From positions 434,001-498,000 of the forward strand of contig JANFNE010000028.1 of NCBI GenBank assembly GCA_024867545.1: a DNA stretch of 64,000 nucleotides, in the 5' to 3' direction. Numbering within the stretch: the first letter of the stretch is position 1; each line of letters opens with the position of its first letter. The notes below the pieces were generated by a model. The model worked only from the letters and a program-made list of their open reading frames with translations, ran no database searches and was not told the DNA's origin. Made by a program: the position numbers and the translations under genes. Below are positions 1 through 11,629 of the stretch, one piece after another. This DNA is from Phytopythium helicoides. Lineage: Eukaryota; Oomycota; Peronosporomycetes; Pythiales; Pythiaceae.

Positions 1-1
1 C

Positions 2-1646
2 GCGACAGACAACCTGTTCCCCGAGTGGCATGTGTGGGATAATTTTGTTCAGGATGTTCTCCTCGGATCGGCATTTGTCAAGGATGCGATGCTGAGCTCT
101 CATCCGATTGAGGTTATCGTCAACCATCCTCAGGAAGCTGATGAGATTTTCGATGCCATCTCTTATCACAAGGGCTCAGGAATCGTGCGCATGTTGTCAG
201 AGTATATGGGCCGTGATGTCTTCTACAGTGGTGTCCACAACTACCTGGCCAAATTCAGTTACAAGAATACCACATCTGAGGATCTGTGGGACGCCCTTGA
301 GCAGGCATCCGGCCAGAAAATTACGCAAATGGCTGACTCGTGGACGAAGCAGATGGGGTTCCCCTTAATCACGATTGAGCAAGGGAAGGACGGCAAGTTT
401 GCGCTAACGCAGGAGCGCTTCCTCGCTGACTCGTCTTCCAAGCCCAATGATGGCGCAATTCTTTGGGATGTCCCTCTCACATATGTGTCCTCGGACGACC
501 CGTCCAGGATTCAGCGCATTGGCATCTGGAATGCTAAGTCAGCGCACGCGGCTTCAGGGAAGACACCAACATTTCCCCTGCTCGCTGAAGACGCCATCAG
601 CACACAAATCCAGGCTCCATCTGACACAAACGGATGGATTAAGCTCAATCCTGGCCAAATGAGTTTCTTTCTTGTGAACTACTCTCCAGAGTTGTGGCAA
701 CGCCTGGAAAGCCCCATCAAAGAAAGGAAGCTTGGAGTTATTGATCGTGTCAGCCTCGTGAACTCGGTGTTCACATTTGCGCGCTGCGGCAAAGTGCCAC
801 TCTCACTTGCTTTAGAGTTCACGCGTGCATATGCCGACGAGACCGAGGGGCAGTGCTGGAAGGATATTTCAGAGAGCTTGAGCTACTACTCGAGACTGTT
901 CCAAGACGAGCCATTTTACCCCCAGTTCCAAGAGTACATTCGCAAGCTTTTTGCGCATATCATGGCGCAGCTCTCGTGGGACCCAAGCACCTCCAGTCTC
1001 TCCACTCCGGACGACGGCGAATTCCGCAGTATCGTCATTGCACAGCTTGGGAATGCTGGAGACGAGTCCGTAATCGCCGAGTGTAAACACCGGTTCAGCG
1101 CCTACTTCAAGGGAGAGAAGTCCTTGATTCCTGCTGATCTCCGCGAGACAGTGTTCAACATCCGGCTTCACTCATGGCGATGCGTCGCACGTGAAGCTTC
1201 TTCAAGACCTTTATGTCAGCAGTGACCATTCAGAAGAGCGCTCAAACTGCCTCAGAGCGATGGGTCGCGTACCCAGCGAGAGTGCTAAGCGCCAGGTCCT
1301 CGAATGGGCGATTGAAAGCGTTCGGTCGCAAGATATTCGGTCTCCATTTGTGAGTGTAGCTTCCACTGATGCTGGAGTCAAGATTGCATGGCAGTTCTTG
1401 CAGGACAAGTGGGACACGATCACGAAAAAGCTGTCGCCTATGGCGTTGGGAATGCTAATGGCTGTTGTTGTCGGTCGGTTCCAAAGCAACAAGGATGCAG
1501 ATGCCGTGGAATCGTGGTTCGCGTCAAAGGACACAGCGGCATACAAGCGCCAGCTTGAGGTGGCGCTAGAGGGTGTTCGACTCAAGGCGATTGCGTTTGC
1601 TCGTGATCGCGAAACACTTGCTCAGTGGTTGCAGTCATCAGCCTAA
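2..1646 (+). CDS. M1 zinc aminopeptidase, C-terminal part (5' end outside window)
   Basis: Frame 2 is open from the first bases and enters mid-protein with the FPEWHVWDNF block that follows the M1 catalytic domain. The HEXXH zinc site lies upstream, outside the window. The block ISYHKGSGIVRMLSEYMG carries the conserved tyrosine that stabilises the transition state in M1 enzymes. After it come the beta-sandwich linker and an ERAP1_C-like helical domain. The family (puromycin-sensitive aminopeptidase/APM1) removes N-terminal residues from peptides, usually in the cytosol. The reading frame changes by +1 near 1163-1170: the first frame loses similarity after VFNIRL, while the next frame continues as HGDASHVKLLQDLY to a stop at 1644-1646. 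One extra base explains this. A real lesion or a sequence error are both possible; the protein reads as conserved on both sides. Confidence 0.85.
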
Positions 1647-2807
1647 GAGTTGTCAAAAGCTCTCACTTTACTCACCATCTGTTCAAGAACCGCATTCCAG
1701 TTGCTCGAGTAGGTCGTCACAACGGTCGATAAATTTGATTTCGCCTAATCAATATCTAGACTGAAGATCCTGGTTGAACCGTGGAGCTATCTTTTAGACA
1801 TTTGGGGGCGGCGAAGGACGCACTCGACTGTGTCGCTGCTGCAGCATCCGCTGCAATATGCTGGGACTTTGGCACCCTGATAGACCGTCATTGATTGATT
1901 TGACTTCACCTCGTGGGTCAACTCCTCGTAGCTGCTTCCTTGGGCTCTTAGACGGTGACCGCCGGCCGGCTTGACCAGCGAGTTGCTCTCCATACAGGAT
2001 CATGTCGGCTTTGTTGCGCTCCAAGTTGCAGCGTACGAACTGCTCGAATCGCCGATCCTACCTCAAAATAACGGGTAAGCACCGTAGATTCACAGCACAT
2101 CGTACATCAGATTCATTCGCACCCCAAGCTCTCGTCGAATATGCTGCAGGCTTTTCTCTATGGCTATTCGCGTCGGGATTGACCTTGACGTGAGTAACAC
2201 AGCAAGTAATTTGGCGATCGTGCTCGCGGACTTGGACTTGGAGGGCTCAGTCACTACTAGCGCTCCGATCTCGCTTGCAGACAAATTTTCAAAACATTTT
2301 TCCACATACAAGCTCGTCTGCGGCAAGGGAATAAGGTATTAGGAAGCGTTCACAAGCTACTTGCAGAAATGTTAATTACCAAGTTGAGGAGACGAACATC
2401 GCCCTGGTCGTTGAAGATAACCCCTTGCTGTAGTAGGACAAGAGCAAGCTTGCGGCTGCTGCAGTGGGTAACTAATGACTCAAGCACTTCGTATGCTGTA
2501 TCGCACAGAAACCGCCGCTCCGAGCTGAACACTGCAGGAAGTACGACCGGGACAACGACATCTGAATCATCCAAACAAAATTGATCGTCAGCTTCTAGAT
2601 TACCACAATCTTTCAACGCGATACAAACCGAAGAATGGCGATAGTCGCTGACGAAGTAGAAAGGCCAAATCCTTGGTCATCAAGAGAGTGTCCCGAGCAT
2701 TTGCCATCTGGGCTTGAGTTGATCGTGTTGGTGAGGCCAGCCGCCGGTCAGGGCTTTTCGCCTGAATTCCAAGTCCACTTAGCTGGCTTGCACTATACGT
2801 AATTCCA
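1647..2807. other. intergenic region, no gene seen
   Basis: About 1.2 kb between the aminopeptidase stop and the end of the Tudor gene on the other strand. Only short unrelated ORFs (under 90 codons) occur, none with a recognisable motif. The two flanking genes converge, so it should hold two 3' ends. Confidence 0.5.
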
Positions 2808-5748
2808 TTATGAAACGTCAGTAGCCGGTATCAAGACAGACTCAAAGGTAGAGAAAACGCACATATGCTCGCGAAGAACTTCAGGGTGCTGCGTGGCAAA
2901 GCGCTTCAACGACTGGATGTTGGCAAACTCTTCGCCCCATGGCACCTTGGTGGTCTCTACGCTCCCGGTAAGGGAATGCAACAGTCGCCGCTTGCGACTC
3001 AATATTGTGTCAACATTGCGCCACTCTTCAACTTCTCCCGATGTCACGATGTCTCGCGTACCACTTCGTAGCCGTTCTCGGGCAGAAACATTCCCCGCTT
3101 TACTTGTTGGTACTCGAGAGCTACTTGAACTTCTTGCACTGCGTTGCGACATCGACATCGATGATGGAGCAACTTGTGCTAGGCTGTTCGAAGGCTTGCG
3201 AACCTCGCTCAACTTCATGCTTGTCTCATCTGAAGCAACGCATAATTCGTTATCCTTTTCATTATGATGCATCGCGCGGCTTGAGGAATGGGTCACACGA
3301 TTTTCCCCAGAGGTAGTACCGAGTGGCATCACACTCGAGGGAGACCCCACAAGCAGAGACTTCATTTTTCGAGTGCTGACTCGAAGTGACCGAATATTAG
3401 TCGGTAGCACACGCAACTCTGTCTGGTCAAACTCGGAGAAGGCAACGTCATAGGCCTCTTCATCGGTATGGACATGAACTATCTTGGCCCGATGAAACTT
3501 TCCAATGCTGAGAAAGTTTACTTCGATCTCTTGTCCAATGTGATATCGAGGCAACCCAGGGTTCAAGGTCTTGTACCCATTTTTCAAATCAGTTTTAGGC
3601 GACTGAAGCGGAACTGCAACAGGAATCGCCTCACAGCTAGGAGTATTTGAACTCAATACGATCTCGTTTGGTATTTCAATATCATTGACTGTAGTTGATG
3701 AGCCCGAAGCCACAGCGAGAGAAATGTCACTGCTACTGGCTGCTTGCTTACTCTTCTCGTCGATACTTGGATTGCCAGCATCACTCAAATGATCTGTTAC
3801 CTCAATACCAGGGGAGAATTCCTGCAAGTTGCTGGAGTTTACTGCTGAGTTTGAGTCGACTATGTCTGAGGTGTCAGTAACAGCTTCGCTTACGAGTGGC
3901 TGCGGAAGATCGTGGGGATTGACTTCTACAGCCTCACTCATTGTATCCACAGGTTTAATATATTCTCGGGGCACAGCAGATTCTCTCTTGCCATCGGGAT
4001 ATGATATCTCAAAACTAGTTTTACCGGCGTCCATGTCCACAATACAGGCGCGAACATATGTATCTCGACCTTGATAGCGTACATTAACGTCATCGCCAAT
4101 TCGAAGATCGCTCAAAATTGACTATATTGCATGTTGATGATGTCCATTCGACCGGGCAACTGATTACATTTGTGATAGGTATAGCATCAGTCGCTATCGA
4201 TTCTTGAGCTGGGATTTCACATTGCATGTTGTAAGAAATTGACGATTCTGCTAATGTGGTGTCATCCTCCATATCTGAGGCCTTCAGTTCGTAATGAAAT
4301 TCTAATGCTTGAGGAGCCAAAGCATCGTCGACTTCCGTTTTCATGGACTCGTCGTGAGAATCTTCACATCCGACAATCTTGAGTACTGCGTCGGCGTCTA
4401 AAGCTATGATATGCTCACAATCATCTGTTTCTGGCAGAATGTACAGCGGATCTGAGTTGTCAGAAGCCACAATTGGAGGCAGATCGTTGTCCGGTACTGA
4501 TTCCCTGTCGTCATCGCCGTAGTCGCTAGAGCTACGGTCATCACTTCTGATGTCCTTGTCACAATCGCAGTCACTTCCGCATTCACTGCGACAATCACTG
4601 CAGTCACAATCGCTAGAACAACCGCTGTCACTTTCGCTGTCTCCAGAGTCATTGCTGTCATCTTCATCATCACACTCTTTCTCTGCTTGGTTGGCAGCGT
4701 TGCTACTCTGTTTTGGTCTTTGTTTTGTAGGCTCTATGAGTTGCAACGAGCCACAGTTGTGACTCTTGACAATATTTGAGGAAGCTACACTTAGAACGCA
4801 ATAAACTGTCGCTTGAGCAATGCTCTCAGCCACACACTTCTTCAACTGTTTCTTTCTTTCTTTTGAAGCAAGGCGAAGTGCGTCAGAGGCCACAAACAAT
4901 ATCAATGGATGCAAGCTATGGTCAACCACTTGAACGTCGTATGTATCGTTGTGATAAGCACAGTAAATTTTACCTGTCCAAAAGTGAACACCCATCGGTA
5001 GCTGCACGAGAACGCGCTCACCCAATTCGTAGACTACTGATCTTTGCGGAGATATCGCTTTCAAGGACTGATTCCATCGAATTTGCGTCATAACCGATGA
5101 TATTTTTGCAGCAAATTCTTTCCTTCCTAATTGAGCCGCATACTCGACAGAATCCCCAAGTTCATTCAGAGACAATTCTACATACTCGAGCATGAACTCG
5201 ATCAAATATTTGTCGTTCGTACTGATAGCTTGCTGTACTGCCACATGGTCCCAAACAAGCCGAGCATACGAGGGTCCTTCGCCAGTGAGGATCTCGATAA
5301 CTGGAGTATAGGGCACACCATTGGTCGAGGCGGAAATCACCGCTTCAAGGAGTTTTTGCGTGCGGATCAGCTTTCCGCGTGGATCGCACGAAAAAAGAGT
5401 CTGGATGAATCGCTTGTTCTGGTGTGCAATTGCCGTTTTCAATAGTCTAGCATGACACCTAGGAGCATCGTTGGCTTGAAAGAACTTCAGATACTCTGGA
5501 AAAAGTTTGTCTGCATGTTCCATATTGTCAATCGAAATTGCTTCATCGAGTTCAAGCAGCAGGTCATCCCGCCTCCACAATCTCCCCTCGGGCGTGCTCT
5601 CTGACTTATCGAGTTGATTCAACGCAGAATTGGTTGTCCACTTTGCGAAGAGCCACTCTAGCCTTGCATCAGGAGCGAGAAACTCTCGTATCTGATTGAC
5701 AGCTGCATGCGGCAGCATTGCGGCATGCAGCGCTGCCATCTTGCCCAT
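2808..5748 (-). CDS. Tudor/Agenet-like three-module protein with acidic Ser/Asp/Cys-rich linker
   Basis: Two overlapping frames read as one gene. Exon 1 is 5748..4168 and exon 2 is 4121..2808, joined across a 46-nt intron (GTAATC...ATATAG) that restores the frame and gives about 964 residues. A one-base shift is the alternative. The start is ATG at 5748, and a second ATG follows three codons on. The N-terminal ~240 residues are helical and resemble degenerate ankyrin-type helices. Three Tudor/Agenet-like barrels follow: YELGERVLVQLP (about residue 247), LRIGDDVNVRYQGRDTYVR (after the junction) and YHIGQEIEVNFLSIGKF. Between the first and second lies a low-complexity stretch of Asp, Ser and Cys. 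Such barrels usually read methylated histones or bind nucleic acid, so a nuclear chromatin role is inferred. No orthologue is recognised. Confidence 0.6.
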
Positions 5749-6219
5749 CCGAATGTCATCTTGATTGAGTTTAAGGGATACAAGTATAGAACGCTAAACA
5801 TAGCGAAATTCGGCACACAATTTCAAGTCGGGAGGGTCCAGGGTTGTATTGAGGCGATCAGTGTCGGACACCAATAGCCCGTCAATCATTTTCATCACCC
5901 CACTCTGGCCACATACTCGCTCAACCAAAGCTTGAAGCGGATGCGTTCCTACCATCGTGCGGATACTTGGGGTTGTTGCGAGCGCAAATCCTCATACTTG
6001 GATCTTGGTGAGGCGCTCGAAACGGCTCGTTGCAAAAGTTGAGGATTGGGACGACATGTGCGACGATTGAAGTCATCATCATGTATGCGACTCTGGCTAG
6101 CTCGATATGGGAATTGAGGCAAAATAGACTGAAGGCGAACCTATGCCTCGTTCCCGTTCGATTCATTTACTCTTTTCACGTGGTGCGGAGAGTGAACAGA
6201 GCTACCCAGTATGGCCAGC
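5749..6219. other. intergenic region between divergent Tudor and 7-TM genes
   Basis: This should contain both promoters. A stretch near 5998-6020 (cttggatcttggtgaggc) resembles one at 9813-9830 upstream of 7-TM copy B, and may be a remnant of a shared upstream region. No TATA box or initiator could be assigned. Confidence 0.3.
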
Positions 6220-7432
6220 ATGAACTTGACAGACTCAACGTGCAGTTTTGGTCTCGTGCAATTGGATGGGAGATGCTTACGGACCTTTGCCAGCCTGGAC
6301 GAGAGTGCGTATATGCGCTCCCAGATCATATATCTTGCCGTCGGCCTCGTGACTGTGTTTGTCGCCAGCTTCCTTTGCTGGAGAGCGTTCAAGTACGATA
6401 CTGCCAAGCTTCAGCGGCACTCATTGCTTCTCTGTGCCTACGCGGCCGTCACCTTCATCTTCCGAAGCGCCGATCCCAACTCCTACAAGCACGTCATCCC
6501 ACACCCGATCGTCTGCTACTTCTCCGACTCGTGCACCGCCGCACTCTACACCATATTGTACGTATAGCGCGTTGTCGCTTCCCACGATGACGTTCCTAGT
6601 CTCACTTGAGCCATTGTGTCTCCAGTATCATGTCACTCAGCTACTGGGCCTCCGTCATTCAGCGCTGTGCTGTCCACATCCAGCGGCCACTTGACCTCAC
6701 CAAGTATGTGTGGGCGACGGCGATTACGATCTGGGTCTTCTATCTTGTGATCGACTTGTGTTTGTTCACGACGAAGGGCTACTTTACTCCTCTGATGATG
6801 TATCTCCAGTTGATGCCTAGCGCTGGTGTCCTCGCAATTATTGGAGTTGCTTTCTTCACTTATGGCATTCGAGTGCGCCGTCGTCTTCTCCATTTCGAGC
6901 ATTTGCGAGTACATACTGATATTCACAACTGCTCATACCGGCTGGATAATAGTTCGCCTTCCGATCTTGCCACCACCAACGCTTCACAAGTCAGGCTTCG
7001 CTCTGGTATGCAGTCGCACTCTGAAGCGGACGTCGGAAAGAGCTATGCCAGGACCATCCTTAGAATTGTTTCAGTCGTGTCGGTCTTCGTTGTTGTTGCT
7101 GTCGCTGCCCAGGTAAGGAGTCAGTCTTCAAGCTTTGGCAAGCTTCCTGTGCCTCTGACCGAGTTTGACCACTCCACAGATTTATATTGGTGTAATCAGG
7201 TCTCTCGGGTCAAATAACGAGATCAACTGCGCCAACGGACTCGGCTGCAATGCTGTTAAGTCGAGTGTCAGCTTGCTACAATGGCTACAGGTGAATCGAG
7301 TTTTTGGCTGGCACGATGCCAAGGATTTTGAGCTGACCTTGTTCGCGCACGCAGCTCGTGGCAATCTGGGTCATCCTCTGGGTCAACCATAAAGTCGTAC
7401 AGAAACCCCAGCCAGAGACGAACGTGGTTTGA
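6220..7432 (+). CDS. seven-transmembrane protein, family copy A
   Basis: Four exons: 6220..6557, 6626..7112, 7180..7290, 7355..7432 (337 residues). Introns are 64-68 nt with GTACGT, GTAAGG and GTGAAT donors, and each junction keeps frame. The start is the ATG of MNLT, which is conserved in copies B, C and E; an in-frame ATG nine bases earlier is possible. Seven hydrophobic segments are visible: IIYLAVGLVTVFVASFLCW, LLLCAYAAVTFIF, the segment spanning intron 1, TAITIWVFYLVIDLCLF, PSAGVLAIIGVAFFTYGI, ILRIVSVVSVFVVVAVAAQ and LVAIWVILWVNHKV. A lumenal or external Cys-Asn-Gly-Leu-Gly-Cys loop sits in exon 3. I do not recognise the family. A distant THH1/TOM1/TOM3-like or GPCR-like membrane protein is possible. 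The outer breakpoint of the inverted duplication falls inside exon 2. Confidence 0.75.
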
Positions 7433-8236
7433 TAGGGCGGCACACGGCACGGCAGTGCTTTGTCAATAGATTTTCGTATCAATCTTCACCACTTGCTAAC
7501 GCAGCCACTGTGTGCAGCACATTGGCGACTCGATGATACCTCATGGAAACTATCTGTGCGCGCTCATTCTGCCGTTGTGAAGAGCTAGGCACTTGTGGGA
7601 TATTGGATACCACACCACGCTGCTCCATCGCGGCTCGGTTGAATCGCTGACGTTGTTGACGACGTGAGACTCGATCACGGCACCCGCAGCATCAGTCATC
7701 TTGGCTGACTACACAATCCGGATCGGCGCTCGCCCAATGAGCGCTCGCTGCCGCTCCATCCGCCCAACCAGCGCGCGGCGCCTCTGACTATCTGTGACGC
7801 GCGCCGATCAGCCATCAGGAGCGCCGACGCAAGCAGCGCCAATCACGCCATCTGCCTCGCTGCGTATCAAGCGCCTCTGCGCCTCATTATGATCCGCTGG
7901 CGATGCGACGTCGTGTCACAAGCGATGCGGATCGAGTTCGGCACCGAAGCCATCCAGTCGCCGCCACCTGTGCGCCTGTATGCCATTGGGCTGGCAGTTG
8001 TTGCTCGACCTGCGAGATTGCGTCGACCCGCACTCGTCCGTAGTCGGTGATCAGCTCAGCTGGCAGACGGCGAGACAAGCGCAATGTTGGATTTCAGCGA
8101 CGTCTTCGATGGAGCATGGATGAGCGATCACTAAGCTCGCACCGAAGACGTCGACGCAGCAGCTCATTCCGGAACTCACCGCCGAAAGCAACAGCCACCA
8201 CCGCATCAGCACAAACCAACCTTGCAACCAGACACG
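7433..8236. other. intergenic region, mirrored in the right arm
   Basis: About 800 nt between 7-TM A and the OYE gene. The same sequence appears inverted at about 27282-28038. A short frame near 7887-8084 is kept in both arms, but only because the DNA is duplicated. It has no motif. It presumably holds the OYE promoter. Confidence 0.5.
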
Positions 8237-9382
8237 ATGGCCTCGATCGCAGACTACAAGCTCTTCACGCCGCTGGAGCTCAGCAAGGGCCTGACGCTCA
8301 AGAACCGCATCGTGTACGGCCCCACGACGCGCGCACGCGCCGACGTGGACACGCGTGTGCCCATCGAGCGCATGCACGTGTACTACGAGAACCGCGCGGG
8401 TGCCGGACTGCTCATCACCGAGGCTTGCGGCATCTCGGAGCAGGGCTACGGCTGGTGGGGAGCACCTGCGCTCTACAACGACGAGCATGCTGCCGGGTGG
8501 AAGACGCTCGTGGACCGCGTGCACGCCAAGGGGAGCAAGATCTTCCTGCAGCTGTGGCACATGGGTCGCCAGTCGCATCCGTCCTTCAGCACCAAGAACG
8601 AGGTCGTGTCGGCGTCGGCCACCAAGTTCGAGACGGGATCCACGCGCAACGCGCAGGGCGACCGCGTAGGTTTTGAGACGGCGCGCGCGCTCGAGATCGA
8701 GGAGATCCCGGCTATCGTCGAGGACTACCGCAAGTGTGCCGAGCGCGCCAAGGCCGTGGGTTTTGACGGCGTCGAGATCCACGGTGCCAACGGATACCTC
8801 GTGGACCAGTTCCTGCAGTCGTCGACCAACAAGCGCACGGACAAGTACGGCGGCTCGTTCGAGAACCGTTACCGCTTCCTGCACGAGATCGTCGAGGCGA
8901 TCAAGACCGTGTACCCCGCGGACCGCATTGGCGTGCGCCTCTCGCCCAACGGTGTGTTCGGTGGCATGGGCAGTCCCGACAACTACGAAATGTTCACCTA
9001 TACGTTCGAGCGCCTGAGCGAGCACGGACTGGCGTACCTGGCGCTGCTGGACGGCTTCTTCATCGGCATGAACGCCTCGTCCAAGCTCGTGACGGTATTC
9101 GACGCCAAGAAGGGGTTCAAGGGAACGGTGATGGCGAACAGCGGCCTCACGCGCGACGTGGCTGAGGGTGTGCTGCGCAGCGGTGCCGCCGATCTTGTGG
9201 GCTTTGCGCGTCTGTACATGGCAAACCCGGACCTGGCGGAGCGCTTCCTGAACGACTGGCCGCTGAACGAGGAGGTGACGTACGACTTCTACTGGGACGC
9301 GCACAAGGGTGACGAGGGCTACAACACGTTCCTGGCATACGACGCTAGCAAGAAGCAGGAGCAGGTTGAAGACAAGCCATAA
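8237..9382 (+). CDS. Old Yellow Enzyme family NADH:flavin oxidoreductase (left copy)
   Basis: A single-exon frame of 381 residues starting at ATG 8237 (MASIADYKLF). An FMN-binding TIM barrel of the OYE/N-ethylmaleimide reductase type. Motifs in order: NRIVYGPTTRARAD near residue 20, FLQLWHMGRQSHPSF near 100, then GFDGVEIHGANGYLVDQFLQ near 175 with the substrate-binding His and Asn. After these come NKRTDKYGGSFENRYRF, RIGVRLSPNG and the FMN-phosphate loop GADLVGFARLYMANPDL. The family reduces activated alkenes with NAD(P)H; the natural substrate here is unknown. Length is normal (360-400). The GC-rich third codon positions create a long open antisense frame that is not a gene. The mirror copy is at 26136-27281 and differs by a handful of residues. 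Confidence 0.92.
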   Translation: MASIADYKLFTPLELSKGLTLKNRIVYGPTTRARADVDTRVPIERMHVYYENRAGAGLLITEACGISEQGYGWWGAPALYNDEHAAGWKTLVDRVHAKGSKIFLQLWHMGRQSHPSFSTKNEVVSASATKFETGSTRNAQGDRVGFETARALEIEEIPAIVEDYRKCAERAKAVGFDGVEIHGANGYLVDQFLQSSTNKRTDKYGGSFENRYRFLHEIVEAIKTVYPADRIGVRLSPNGVFGGMGSPDNYEMFTYTFERLSEHGLAYLALLDGFFIGMNASSKLVTVFDAKKGFKGTVMANSGLTRDVAEGVLRSGAADLVGFARLYMANPDLAERFLNDWPLNEEVTYDFYWDAHKGDEGYNTFLAYDASKKQEQVEDKP

Positions 9383-9407
9383 GGACATGAATACGCAAGG
9401 CCTTGAA

Positions 9408-9773
9408 TTAGTCTTTGATGAATAGTTTTGAATCGATTTTCTCGCTCCTGCTGTCACTGTGCATCACATGGTTTGCCAGCCACGACGATGTCGTCGTTTC
9501 GTTGACACATACGCTGAACGATCCCGTAGGATGAAGCTCATCTTGGCCAGTTCTGATATCGGTAGTTTGGTCGTCGTGCTTAATGCCAGCATGGTGATCG
9601 CGAAGGAAGGGATCTTGGAAAGCTGCCACGTCGCTTTGAGCTACAGCCTCATATTCACGGCGCGGAAAACTTGAATGCTTGAACACTTCGCTGCGTTGTA
9701 CACGTGTGGGACCAACATCTTGTGGCTGCTGTAGTTTTTGCGTTGCACCGTGTCTCTTGCAAGTGCAGTACAC
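9408..9773 (-). pseudogene. possible unknown-gene remnant between OYE and 7-TM B (left copy)
   Basis: On the minus strand a frame reads QDVGPTRVQRSEVFKHS and then SDVAAFQDPFLRDHHAG followed by HDDQTTDI. The right arm, in the mirrored orientation, has CDVAASQDPFLRDHHPG and HNDQTTDI. Residue-level similarity kept in one frame despite many base changes suggests a former or fast-evolving coding exon. Left of about 9490 the similarity to the right arm is lost, so this copy seems to have lost its 3' part. No family is recognised. Confidence 0.3.
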
Positions 9774-10081
9774 AATTGAAATGTTGTCGAGACGTTAAGC
9801 AGCAGATCTTCATGCTTGGATCTCGGTGAGACTCAACGATAACTAATGGCCAAGGCGAGCAACTGATAAACTGGGCATACTGAGTCGCTAAAACTTTGAA
9901 GGCGACGTGAATGAACCGCCGTCTCAGTTTTGGAGTCATTCCGGATAGTTCGACATGAAGGCACGCGAGAGCTAAAGTGTGGCGTCGTTGCTCTACGCCA
10001 GCGCTGTCGGAAGGATTATTTTCGCTCAGGCACGGTGAGGACGAGCTGGAGTCGAGACTGGTGGCCTAGTTGCGAAGCGAG

Positions 10082-11388
10082 ATGAACCTGACAGCCTCAA
10101 CGTGCACCTTTGGACTTGCGCGGTTGGATGGCAGCTGCTCACGGACGTTTGCCAGCCTGGACGAGAGTGCATTTGTGCGTTCCCAGATCATCTATCTTGC
10201 CGTCGGCTTTGTGACCGTAGTTGTTGCCATCATCCTCTACTCGCGAGCATCCAAGTACGAAGCACCACAGCTGCAGCAGAACTCCCTACTATTGTGCGCA
10301 TATGCAGGGCTTACCTTCGTCTTCCGAAGCGTCGATCCAAACTCGTACAAACGCTTCATCCCGCACCCGATCGTCTGCTACTTCTCCGACTCGTGCACCG
10401 CCGCACTCTACACCATATTGTACGTATAGCGCGTTGTCGCTTCCCACGATGACGTTCCTAGTCTCACTTGAGCCATTGTGTCTCCAGTATCATGTCACTC
10501 AGCTACTGGGCCTCCGTCATTCAGCGCTGTGCTGTCCACATCCAGCGGCCACTTGACCTCACCAAGTATGTGTGGGCGACGGCGATTACGATCTGGGTCT
10601 TCTATCTTGTGATCGACTTGTGTTTGTTCACGACGAAGGGCTACTTTACGCCTCTGATGATGTATCTCCAGTTGATGCCTAGCGCTGGTGTCCTTGCGAT
10701 TATTGGAGTTGGTTTCTTCACGTATGGCATTCGAGTTCGCCGTCGACTTCTCCATTTCGAGCATTTGCGAGTACTGGCTGAAATCCGTACCAATTCGGAC
10801 AGCTCTGAGTCCTATGGGGACGTCTTCAACGGTGGTGCAAACTCTTATTGTTCGTCAGACAGCTCCAGATATGAGGGTGACGACATTTTCAACGTCTCAA
10901 GAAACAATGATGAGAGCGCTGGGGATATGCAAGACGATGAGGTAGAAGTAGAAGTCACCAACGGCAAGAAACCCGGTGACAGCATGAGCTACGCCCACAA
11001 AATCCTCAAGATTGTGCTGGTCGTCTCGGTCTTTGTTGTTGTCGCCGTCTCTGCTCAGGTAAAACGAGTGAACCGCGAGATGAGCGAAGGCTTTTCGTGA
11101 GGCTGATAGTAGCATTGTTTGCATCGCAGATCTACATCGGTGTGGTTAGGTCGAAGGGATCAAACAGCGAGATCAACTGCTCCAACGGACTCGGCTGCGA
11201 TGGCGTCAAGTCGAGTGTGAGCATGCTCCATTGGCTCCAGGTGGGTTTGATCGTTGGGAAAGTGCATGAGTCTTTCGGAGCATCTCTAATGCTGTTGGTG
11301 CGCGCAGCTCGCGGCAATTTGGGTCATCCTCTGGGTGAATCACAAAGTTGAGCAGAAGGCAGAGTCGGAGAGCGACGACTTTGTCTGA
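10082..11388 (+). CDS. seven-transmembrane protein, family copy B
   Basis: Four exons: 10082..10419, 10488..11058, 11130..11240, 11308..11388 (366 residues). The gene structure and intron phases are the same as in copy A. The start at MNLT was chosen because A, C and E share it. TM1 and the next loop (VVVAIILYSRASKYEAPQLQ) differ from A and C, yet from about 10375 through intron 1 to about 10640 the DNA is essentially identical to copy A, intron included. The loop before TM6 is 35 residues longer than in A and is rich in Ser, Asp and Glu. The C-terminal tail NHKVEQKAESESDDFV equals that of copy C. Function unknown. The GDH gene converges on its 3' end. Confidence 0.78.
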
Positions 11389-11548
11389 TAGACTTGCTCC
11401 TCGAGCGATCCATAGACTATTATTTCATATCCGTCATCAACGCCTAGGTAGCAATACACATCATAACGATCGGCGACACGATCTTTGTGTGTGGCAAGGG
11501 AGCCTCCGGACAGCGAGGCGAGGGAAACCCGATTTCCCTCTGGTCTGT

Positions 11549-11554
11549 TTTATT
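11549..11554 (-). promoter_or_regulatory. candidate polyadenylation signal for left GDH
   Basis: AATAAA on the minus strand about 220 nt downstream of the stop, matched by AATAAA at 23620-23625 after the right copy. Oomycete poly(A) signals are loose, so this is tentative. Confidence 0.3.
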
Positions 11555-11605
11555 GCCCGATAGTTCTTCATTGTGCACAGCACTGCCACCAAGCAGAAGC
11601 AGACA

Positions 11606-11629
11606 CAACAACAACAACAACAACAACAA
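11606..11629 (+). repeat. (CAA)8 microsatellite in GDH 3' flank (left)
   Basis: Eight CAA units lie about 140 nt beyond the left GDH stop codon, within the 3' flank shared by GDH and 7-TM B. The mirror copy is (TTG)8 at 23545-23568. The equal unit number in both arms fits a fairly recent duplication. Confidence 0.8.

Noticed and set aside
7887..8084. 65-codon frame conserved as a 102-codon frame in the right arm (27317-27625)
   Set aside because: Lies in duplicated intergenic DNA. Low-complexity Arg/Ala composition and no family resemblance.
8051..9457. 468-codon open frame antisense to the left OYE gene
   Set aside because: It mirrors the OYE coding sequence with GC-rich third positions. 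No motifs beyond Val/Arg/Leu-rich composition, and the same effect is seen at the right OYE copy (25914-27290).
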